NCBI GenBank assembly: GCA_030146905.1
Contig: JASLAV010000049.1
Location: 1-13,840 of the forward strand
Reading direction: 5' to 3'
From: Lentzea sp.
Lineage (GTDB): Bacteria > Actinomycetota > Actinomycetes > Mycobacteriales > Pseudonocardiaceae
Length of the DNA stretch: 13,840 bases
Under the pieces are notes generated by a model. It had not been told where the DNA came from. It ran no database searches and saw only the letters and a program-made list of their open reading frames with translations. Positions 1 through 7,205 of the stretch are shown here, piece after piece (the stretch's first letter is position 1; each line of letters starts with the position of its first letter). Both the position numbers and the translations under genes were made by a program.

Positions 1-260
1 CGCTGGAGGCCGAGATCGTCCAGGCCTTCGACAACGTCGAGCGGACGCTCCAGGCAGCCGGAAGCACGTGGGCCGATGTCGTGCACGTCAACTCGTACCA
101 CGTGCTCGGCGACGACTCGTTCGACGACCACAACCGGGTCATGGTCGAGCAGTTCCGCAAGCGCATGGGCGAACGCGCGCCCATCTGGACCGAGAGCGGG
201 GTCACCGCCCTCGGTCACCCGAAGATGCGCATCGAGATCCGCGTCACCGCGGTCGGCTAG
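1..260 (+). CDS. Rid (YjgF/YER057c/UK114) family protein, 3' part
   Basis: The gene is cut by the window edge. Reading from base 3, 85 residues precede a TAG stop. The visible part is the C-terminal two thirds of the Rid fold: a helix (FDNVERTLQAAGSTWADVVHV), then a strand, a helix and the ending MRIEIRVTAVG, which matches the family's closing EIE-x-A strand. Rid proteins are small cytosolic homotrimers; the RidA subgroup hydrolyses reactive enamine/imine intermediates. Here the position of the catalytic Arg of RidA (in the P-A-R-T motif) reads APIWTES and has no Arg. The protein is therefore more likely one of the Rid subgroups without classical deaminase activity, so the symbol ridA is not given. 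It converges on ptsI, and no functional link to ptsI is evident. Confidence 0.82.
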   Translation, partial: LEAEIVQAFDNVERTLQAAGSTWADVVHVNSYHVLGDDSFDDHNRVMVEQFRKRMGERAPIWTESGVTALGHPKMRIEIRVTAVG

Positions 261-357
261 GCGTGTGTCCCGTGAGTCCGTTCGATGAGAGTCACGGTCG
301 AGAGACCTCCGGGGCCCTCGGCCGCAACTATCGCGGACGAGGCTCACGGGATACGCC

Positions 358-361
<4 letters not shown>
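257..361. repeat. Long imperfect inverted repeat between convergent genes; possible bidirectional terminator
   Basis: The left arm (257-276) reads CTAG-GCGT-GTG-TCCCGTGAG. The right arm (343-361) is its near-exact reverse complement, CTCACGGGA-T-ACGCC-CTAG. The 9-bp inner block TCCCGTGAG is a perfect match, and the next blocks match apart from a small bulge. A further 4 bp (TCCG 277-280 with CGGA 334-337) can pair inside. A competing short hairpin, CCGTGA (270-275) with TCACGG (292-297), lies within the left half. The TAG stops of both convergent genes lie within the arms. There is no U-tract. The simplest reading is a shared transcription end, but a small non-autonomous repeat element is also possible. 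Confidence 0.55.
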
Positions 362-1986
<1,625 letters not shown>

Positions 1987-1989
<3 letters not shown>

Positions 1990-2002
1990 GGTCTAGACCA
2001 TA
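1987..2002. promoter_or_regulatory. Candidate DasR-responsive element (dre) at ptsI
   Basis: Positions 1988-2001 form a perfect 14-bp palindrome with core TGGTCTAGACCA (1989-2000). In Streptomyces the GntR-family regulator DasR binds 16-bp dre sites with the consensus A-S-TGGTCTAGACCA-S-T, and controls ptsI, ptsH, crr and nagE2 in response to glucosamine-6-phosphate. The 12-bp core is identical here; only the outermost bases differ. The palindrome overlaps the ATG of ptsI, so a bound regulator could block initiation at a near-leaderless promoter or stop read-through from rbsK. The match is seen in the sequence. The regulator itself is not in this window. Confidence 0.8.
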
Positions 2003-2036
2003 CCCTTCAACGGGGAGCCGCGGTCAGTTCGGTGCG

Positions 2037-2909
2037 TTAAATCGGCGAGCCGACCTCGGCTGCGGTCGGGTAGGACGGCTGCGCGCCCGCCTTCGTGACG
2101 GACAGCGCGGCGACCTTCACCGCATAACGAGCAGCTTGGACGATGTCGTCACCGTCTGCCAACCGTGCGGACACCGCGCCGGCGAACGCGTCACCGGCAC
2201 CGGTCGTGTCGACGACCTCGGACACCTCGACCGCCGGAACCTCGACGACACCGGACTTCTCCACCACGGCGGCACCGCGCGAGCCGAGCGTGACGATCGC
2301 CGACGCGGGACCGAGGTCGAGCAGCTCGCGCCAGCCGGACGCGAGCTGCGCGGCCTCGTGCTCGTTCACGATCAGCACGGTCAGCTGCCGCAGGGTCTCC
2401 GCGGGCAGGTCGGCCACCGGCGACAGGTTCAGCACGGTGCGGACACCGGCCCGTGCGGCGACGTCGATGGCGTGGATCACCGTCTCCAGCGGCACTTCCA
2501 GCGAGCACGTCAGGACGCTCGTGCCGTCGAACGACAGACCGTCCACATCGGACTTCGACACGTCGGCGTTGGCACCGGGGGAGACGACGATCGAGTTCTC
2601 GCCGTCCGGCGTCACGGTGATGTACGCGATCCCCGTCGGCCGCGCGGAGGTCTTCACCAGCGAGGTGTCGACGCCGGACGACTCCAGCGACTCGCGCAGC
2701 AGCGAGCCGTACCCGTCACCACCGACGGCACCGACCAGCGCGACGGAGGCGCCGACGCGGGCGGCGGCGACGGCGGTGTTCGCGCCCTTGCCGCCGGGCA
2801 GCACGACGGTGTCACCGCCGAGCACGGTCTCCCCGCCGGCGGGCCGCCTGCCGACCTCGACCACGAGGTCGGCGTTGGCGGAACCGAGTACGAGCAGAGG
2901 CTTCGTCAC
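2037..2909 (-). CDS. rbsK: Ribokinase (PfkB family)
   Basis: The 290-residue enzyme phosphorylates D-ribose at O5 with ATP, feeding ribose 5-phosphate into the pentose phosphate pathway. The N-terminal sugar-binding signature is GSANADLVVEVGRRPAGGET, followed by LPGGKGANTAVAAARVGA (PfkB signature 1, about 38-54). The C-terminal signature VDTTGAGDAFAGAVSARLADG carries the catalytic base Asp240 and the anion hole GAGD. NEHEA near 182-186 is also typical. The segment just after it is shorter than in E. coli RbsK. The reading frame is open upstream to 3764, but the true start is GTG at 2909. That codon overlaps the rbsB stop in GTGA and begins exactly at the family N-terminus. There is no strong Shine-Dalgarno, which suits translational coupling to rbsB. 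The assignment to ribose rests on the operon context. Confidence 0.94.
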   Translation of the reverse strand: MTKPLLVLGSANADLVVEVGRRPAGGETVLGGDTVVLPGGKGANTAVAAARVGASVALVGAVGGDGYGSLLRESLESSGVDTSLVKTSARPTGIAYITVTPDGENSIVVSPGANADVSKSDVDGLSFDGTSVLTCSLEVPLETVIHAIDVAARAGVRTVLNLSPVADLPAETLRQLTVLIVNEHEAAQLASGWRELLDLGPASAIVTLGSRGAAVVEKSGVVEVPAVEVSEVVDTTGAGDAFAGAVSARLADGDDIVQAARYAVKVAALSVTKAGAQPSYPTAAEVGSPI

Positions 2910-3823
2910 TTGGTGAACTCTGCCACGTTCTGCTTCGTGATGACCTTGACCTCGACGTCGACGACCTGCTGGACGGCTTCGCCCTTCGAGGCCTTCACCG
3001 CCTGCTCGACGGCCTTGGAGCCGAGCAGCTTCGGCTGCTGGGCGATGGTCGCGGTGAGCGTGCCGTCCTGGATCGCCTTGAGGCCGTCTGGCGTGCCGTC
3101 GAAGCCGACGACCACGACGTCCTTGCCGGCACGGGCGCCGAGCGCCTTGATCGCACCGAGCGCCATCTCGTCGTTCTCGGCGAAGATGCCCTTGATCTCG
3201 GGGTGGCCCTGCAACAGGTTCGTGGTCTCGTTGAGGCCCTTGGCGCGGTCGAAGTCCGCGACGGCCTCGGCGGCGACCTTGATGTTGCCGCTGTTCAGGC
3301 CCTGCAGGAAGCCCTGGCCGCGGTCGCGGGACGCCGACGCGCCCTGGATGCCCTTGAGGTGACCGACCTCGCCGGACGTGGCGCGGCCGAGCTCGATGGC
3401 CGCGAGGCTGCCGCCCTGCACGTTGTTCGACGCGACCTCGGCGGCGACCTTGCCCTCGACCGAGCGGTCCACCGAGATCAGCGGGATGTTCGCCATCTCG
3501 GCGGCCCTGGCGGCCGGCGCGGACTGCTTGGAGTCCACCGGGTTCAGGATGATCGCCTTGACGCCCTGGGTCACCAGCGTCTGCACCTGGTTGACCTGGT
3601 TCGTCGCGTCGTTCTGCGCGTCGACCACGGTCAGCTTGGCGCCCAGCTGGTCCGCCATCTCCTGCGCACCCTGCTGCAACTCCACGAAGAACGGGTTGTT
3701 CAAGGTGGACACGGCGAGACCGATGGTCGCACCGCTTCCCCCGGACGCCGGAGTACCGCTGCACCCGGTCGCGAGCAGTGCCGCGGCACCGAGGGTGAGC
3801 GCGATCCGTCGGGTCACCTTCAT
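2906..3823 (-). CDS. rbsB: Ribose ABC transporter substrate-binding lipoprotein
   Basis: The 305-residue product starts with a lipoprotein signal peptide (MKVTRR, a hydrophobic stretch, then ATGC with Cys21 as the lipidated residue), so it is anchored outside the membrane. The mature part is a type I periplasmic-binding fold very close to E. coli RbsB. The ribose-contacting residues of that protein are recognisable: STLNNPFF, the Asn of ILNPVDS, the DR pair in SVDRSVE, the Arg of SASRDRGQGF, the Phe of ADFDRAKGLN, the Asn of FAENDEMALG, FDGTPDG, and the Gln of ATIAQQP. This supports D-ribose as ligand better than for most sugar-binding proteins. ATG at 3823 is preceded by AGGAAG (3830-3835) with 6-nt spacing. 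It starts 32 bp after rbsC, the only operon junction without overlap, and has its own good ribosome binding site, which fits higher expression of the binding protein. Confidence 0.96.
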   Translation of the reverse strand: MKVTRRIALTLGAAALLATGCSGTPASGGSGATIGLAVSTLNNPFFVELQQGAQEMADQLGAKLTVVDAQNDATNQVNQVQTLVTQGVKAIILNPVDSKQSAPAARAAEMANIPLISVDRSVEGKVAAEVASNNVQGGSLAAIELGRATSGEVGHLKGIQGASASRDRGQGFLQGLNSGNIKVAAEAVADFDRAKGLNETTNLLQGHPEIKGIFAENDEMALGAIKALGARAGKDVVVVGFDGTPDGLKAIQDGTLTATIAQQPKLLGSKAVEQAVKASKGEAVQQVVDVEVKVITKQNVAEFTK

Positions 3824-3829
3824 CAGTGT

Positions 3830-3835
3830 CTTCCT
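3830..3835 (-). promoter_or_regulatory. Ribosome binding site of rbsB
   Basis: On the minus strand AGGAAG lies 6 nt before the ATG at 3823, inside the 32-bp rbsC-rbsB gap. It fixes the start of the lipoprotein signal peptide and allows initiation independent of rbsC. Confidence 0.7.
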
Positions 3836-3855
3836 TACCTGTTGCGGGGTTGTAC

Positions 3856-4776
3856 TCAGCGACGGCGGAGTGAGTCGAGCAGCGCAGCGAGAGCGATCAC
3901 CACACCGATGACGACCTGCTGCCAGAACGGGTGCACCTGCAGCAGGTTGAGGCCGTTGCGCAGGACGGCGAGCACGAGTGCGCCGACCAGCGTGCCGGTG
4001 GCGCGGCCGACGCCACCGGACAACGACGCACCGCCGATGACGACCGCGGCGATGGCGTCGAGCTCGTAGCCGGCCGCCGCCTGCGGACCGGCGGACCCGA
4101 GCCGTCCCGCGAGCACGAGGCCCGCGGCGGCGGCGAACAGGCCGGACAGCGCGTAGATCCACAGCTTCTGCCTGCGCACGTCGATGCCGCTGAGCTTCGC
4201 GGCCTCCTCGTTGCCGCCGATCGCGTACATGCGGCGGCCGAGGTTGGTGCGCGTGAGGATCAGACCGGTGACGCCGAAGAACGCGAGCATCAGCAGCAGT
4301 GGCAGCGGGAGCATCGGCGCGAGGTTCGAGCCGAGGAACGTCACCAGCTCGTCGGTGTTGTGCGGCTGGCCTTCCGAGACCACCAGCGTGAGTCCTCTGG
4401 CGACGCTGAGCATGGCCAGCGTCGCGATGAACGGCGGCAGCTTGCCGTAGCTGACCATCGCGCCGTTGACGAGCCCGCACAGCGCGCCGACGACCAGGCC
4501 GACGGGACCGGCGGTCAGCGCGCCGACCATCGCGGCCAGTGCGGCGATGCTGCCCACCGACAGATCGATGCCACCGGCGACGACCACGAACGTCATGCCG
4601 AACGCCAGGATCGCGATGGCCGCGGCCTGCACGCCGACGTTGACGAGGTTCTGCGCGGTGAGGAACGCCGGGTTCGAGATCGCAAGCAGGAGCGCGAGGA
4701 CCAGAAGGCCCGCCAGCGCCCCGTTCTCGGCGAGGAACTTCCGGGGCGCCCGGCGGCGGTTGCTGATCGTGGTCAT
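3856..4776 (-). CDS. rbsC: Ribose ABC transporter permease
   Basis: A 306-residue polytopic membrane protein of the BPD_transp_2 (RbsC/AraH/XylH) family, about the usual length. A short basic cytosolic N-terminus (MTTISNRRRAPRK) is followed by about eight hydrophobic segments. Family-typical blocks are visible: NPAFLTAQNLVNVGVQAAAIAILAFGMTFVVVAGGIDLSVGSI, the cytoplasmic coupling region RRMYAIGGNEEAAKLSGI, and LDAIAAVVIGGASLSGGVGRATGTLVGAL near the C-terminus. A homodimer would form the channel driven by RbsA and fed by RbsB. The ATG at 4776 overlaps the rbsA stop in ATGA (4773-4776). It is preceded by AGGAG (4785-4789) with 8-nt spacing, inside the end of rbsA. Confidence 0.95.
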   Translation of the reverse strand: MTTISNRRRAPRKFLAENGALAGLLVLALLLAISNPAFLTAQNLVNVGVQAAAIAILAFGMTFVVVAGGIDLSVGSIAALAAMVGALTAGPVGLVVGALCGLVNGAMVSYGKLPPFIATLAMLSVARGLTLVVSEGQPHNTDELVTFLGSNLAPMLPLPLLLMLAFFGVTGLILTRTNLGRRMYAIGGNEEAAKLSGIDVRRQKLWIYALSGLFAAAAGLVLAGRLGSAGPQAAAGYELDAIAAVVIGGASLSGGVGRATGTLVGALVLAVLRNGLNLLQVHPFWQQVVIGVVIALAALLDSLRRR

Positions 4777-6182
4777 GCGGAGATCTCCTGCACGGCGAGT
4801 GCCATCACCTGGTCCTGGGTCGCGCCGCCCGGCAGCTCACCGGCCACCCGGCCGTGCGCCATCACGACGACGCGGTCGCTCATCCCGATCACCTCGGGGA
4901 GGTCGCTGGACACGAGCAGCACTGCCCGGCCCTGCGCGGTCATGCGGTTGATCAGCTCGTAGATCTCGACCTTGGCGCCGACGTCGACGCCCCTGGTCGG
5001 TTCGTCGAGGATCAGCACCTTCGGGTCGGCCAGCAGCCACTTGCCGATGACGACCTTCTGCTGGTTGCCGCCGGAGAGCTCCTTGACCGGCTGCTCGACG
5101 CTGCCCTTGATCCGGAGCTTGGCCGCGATGTCGTGCAGGCGCTCGCCGTCGCGGTTGTCCAGCGTCACCAGTTCGAGGTTCTGCCCGACGGTCGCGGTGA
5201 GCACCAGGCCCTGGCCCTTGCGGTCCTCGGGCACGAGGCCGAGGCCCGCCTTGATGGCGGCCTGGACGTCGTGGCGGCGCAACGGTTTCCCGTCGACCTC
5301 GACCGTGCCGTGGTCGTAGTCGTCCACGCCGAACGCCGCTCGCGCGACCTCGGTGCGCCCGGCGCCGACCAGTCCGGCGATGCCGACGACCTCGCCCGCG
5401 TGGACCTCGATGCTGATGTCCTCGAACACGCCGCGCCTGGTCAGGCCGGAGATGCTGAGCAACGGCTGACCGGCGCGCTGCCGTGCGCGCGGGTACTGCT
5501 CGTCGATCGGACGGCCGACCATCAGCTCGATCATGTGCCGGGTCGTGGCGCGCGGTCCGAGCACGCCGACGGACCTGCCGTCGCGCAGGACCGTGATGCG
5601 GTCGGCGACGCGCTGGATCTCGTCCAGGTGGTGGGTGATGAAGACGAGCCCGACGCCGTTGTCCCGCAGCTGGGCCATGATCTCCAGCAGCCGGTCGGTC
5701 TCGGTGCCGGTGAGGACGGCGGTCGGCTCGTCGAGGATCAGCACGCCCGCGTCCTTGTCGAGCGCGCGGGCGATCTCGATCATCTGCTGCTGGGCGATGC
5801 CGAGGTCGCGGACCCTGGCGTCCGGGTCGACGTCCAGGCCGACCCTCTCCAGCAGCTCGGGTGCCCTGCGGCGCATCTCGGCGCGGTCGACGAAGCCGAA
5901 CCTGCGCGGGAGCCGGTTGAGGAACAGGTTCTCCGCGACGCTGAGCTCGGGGACGAGCGCGAGCTCCTGGTGGATGACGGCCAGGCTGGTGTTGCCCTCG
6001 ATCGTGCCCGAGTCGTGTCCGTGGATGCCCGCGAGGACCTTGACCAGCGTGGACTTGCCCGCGCCGTTCTCGCCGAGCAGGACGTGGACCTCGCCCGCGA
6101 AGATGTCGAGGTCGACCCCGTCCAACGCCTTGGTGGCACCGAAGTGCTTGGTGATGCCGCGGGCGGTGATGAGCGCGTTCAC
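4773..6182 (-). CDS. rbsA: Ribose ABC transporter ATP-binding protein (two NBDs)
   Basis: A cytosolic ATPase with two fused nucleotide-binding domains, as in the RbsA/MglA family. NBD1 has Walker A GENGAGKST (about 37-45), the ABC signature region LGIAQQQMIEIARAL (about 128-142) and Walker B LILDEPTAVLT. NBD2 has the degenerate Walker A GIAGLVGAGRTEV usual for the family, the intact signature LSGGNQQKVVIGKWLL and Walker B LILDEPTRGVDVGAK. The frame stays open upstream to 6350, but GTG at 6182 is preceded by GGAGG (6190-6194, 7-nt spacing) and gives the family N-terminus. That makes 469 residues, short against about 500. Part of the difference is a compact segment between HDSGTIEG and VIHQELALVPEL, about 14 residues shorter than in E. 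coli RbsA. The GTGA overlap with the regulator stop (6179-6182) suggests coupled translation. Confidence 0.95.
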   Translation of the reverse strand: MNALITARGITKHFGATKALDGVDLDIFAGEVHVLLGENGAGKSTLVKVLAGIHGHDSGTIEGNTSLAVIHQELALVPELSVAENLFLNRLPRRFGFVDRAEMRRRAPELLERVGLDVDPDARVRDLGIAQQQMIEIARALDKDAGVLILDEPTAVLTGTETDRLLEIMAQLRDNGVGLVFITHHLDEIQRVADRITVLRDGRSVGVLGPRATTRHMIELMVGRPIDEQYPRARQRAGQPLLSISGLTRRGVFEDISIEVHAGEVVGIAGLVGAGRTEVARAAFGVDDYDHGTVEVDGKPLRRHDVQAAIKAGLGLVPEDRKGQGLVLTATVGQNLELVTLDNRDGERLHDIAAKLRIKGSVEQPVKELSGGNQQKVVIGKWLLADPKVLILDEPTRGVDVGAKVEIYELINRMTAQGRAVLLVSSDLPEVIGMSDRVVVMAHGRVAGELPGGATQDQVMALAVQEISA

Positions 6183-7153
6183 AGCTCGGCCTCCCCGAGC
6201 GAGCCGCGCAGCACGAGCTTCGCGGTCAAGCGGACGTCGTCGGGCTGCCGGCCGTCGATCAGGGCGAGCAGGCTGCGCGCGGCGGCCTTGCCCATCTCCA
6301 CGGTCGGCTGCGCGATGACCGTGATCGGCGGGTCGAGCAGCGGGAACCACGGCTGGTCGTCGAACACGGCGAGCGCGATGTCGTGCGGGACCTGCAGGCC
6401 GCGGGCACGGATCTCGCCCAGCGCGCCGAGGCCCATCAGGTTGTCCATGGCGACGAGCGCGGTGGCGCCGTCGTCGATCAGCCTGGCGGCGGCCTGACTG
6501 CCGCTCTCCTGCCGGAAGTCGCCGTGCACGACCTGCGCGAGGCCGCCGAGCGACCCCGTGAGCACGTCGGTCCGTTCTCTTCCGGTGGAGGTGTTCGGCG
6601 GACCCGCGATCACTCCGATGCGGGTGTGGCCGGCGCCGACGAGCCGCCGGGCGAGCGAGGTCAACGCCTCACTGCCGTCAGCGCGGACGACGGGGCATGT
6701 GGCGCCCCTGACCGTCCGGTCGAGCAGAACTAGCGGTACGCCGCCTGCGCTCACTTCGCGAACCAGACTCGGGTCGTCGGTCGCGGGGCACAGCAGGAGG
6801 CCGTCCACCCGGCGGTCGAGCAGGGTGCGCACGTACGTGGCCTCCTGCTCGGCGCTCTCGTCGGCGTTCCCGATCACGACGCAGTAGCCGTGTGACCGGG
6901 CCTCGTCCTCGACCGCTCGCGCGATCTCGGCGAAGAAGGGGTTCAGCAGGTCGCTGATGACCAGACCGACGGTCTGGGTGCTGGTGGTCCTGAGAGAACG
7001 CGCCAGTGCGTTGGGCCGGTAACCGAGCTCCTCGACCGCGGCGAGCACCCGCACGCGGGTCGCTGGAGTCGGCGCGGCATGGCCGCTGAGCACGCGCGAC
7101 ACGGTGGCCGTCGAGACGCCGGCGTGCTGCGCGACGTCCTTCATGGTCGTCAC
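6179..7153 (-). CDS. LacI-family transcriptional regulator of the ribose operon (RbsR-like)
   Basis: A 324-residue DNA-binding repressor. The N-terminal LacI helix-turn-helix is clear: MKDVAQHAGVSTATVSRVLSG, followed by the hinge region GYRPNALARSLRTTSTQTVGLV. The rest is a periplasmic-binding-protein-like ligand domain (VISDLLNPFFAEIARAVEDEARS, LLLCPATDD, VLLDR, IAGPPNTSTGRER, ALVAMDNLMGLGAL, FDDQPWFPLLDPPITVIAQP). Its position as first gene of the rbs operon, overlapping rbsA by 4 bp, makes ribose or a ribose-derived compound the probable effector; that is inference. The start may be GTG at 7153 or ATG at 7144, three codons later. Neither has a convincing Shine-Dalgarno, and a promoter very close to the start could give a leaderless transcript. 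A palindrome at 7165-7174 suggests autorepression. Confidence 0.93.
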   Translation of the reverse strand: MTTMKDVAQHAGVSTATVSRVLSGHAAPTPATRVRVLAAVEELGYRPNALARSLRTTSTQTVGLVISDLLNPFFAEIARAVEDEARSHGYCVVIGNADESAEQEATYVRTLLDRRVDGLLLCPATDDPSLVREVSAGGVPLVLLDRTVRGATCPVVRADGSEALTSLARRLVGAGHTRIGVIAGPPNTSTGRERTDVLTGSLGGLAQVVHGDFRQESGSQAAARLIDDGATALVAMDNLMGLGALGEIRARGLQVPHDIALAVFDDQPWFPLLDPPITVIAQPTVEMGKAAARSLLALIDGRQPDDVRLTAKLVLRGSLGEAEL

Positions 7154-7162
7154 GAGGGCTTA

Positions 7163-7191
7163 GTTAATCGATTACACATCTATGTAGTCAA
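7163..7191 (-). promoter_or_regulatory. Tentative promoter of the ribose operon
   Basis: On the minus strand TTGACT (7186-7191) resembles a -35 box. ATTAAC (7163-7168), 17 nt downstream, is a weak -10 match lying inside the LacI-like palindrome. The transcription start would fall near the GTG at 7153 and give a very short or absent leader. The -10 match is only 3 of 6, so this is a suggestion. Confidence 0.3.
7165..7174. promoter_or_regulatory. Candidate LacI-family operator upstream of the rbs operon
   Basis: TAATCGATTA is a perfect 10-bp palindrome with the central CG step characteristic of LacI-family operators. It ends 12 bp before the GTG start of the regulator gene. A weak inverted repeat, ACAT-CT-ATGT (7176-7185), lies beside it. 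The region is also the upstream region of the divergent DUF2339 gene, so that gene could be affected too. The regulator-operator pairing is inferred from adjacency. Confidence 0.55.
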
Positions 7192-7205
7192 GCTGGGACC
7201 TGTGG

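Noticed and set aside
2910..3764. Upstream extension of the rbsK frame
   Set aside because: It runs through rbsB in another frame and encodes Arg/Gly-rich sequence. The ribokinase N-terminus begins at the GTG at 2909.
6183..6350. Upstream extension of the rbsA frame
   Set aside because: It overlaps the regulator gene. A GGAGG and the family N-terminus support GTG at 6182.
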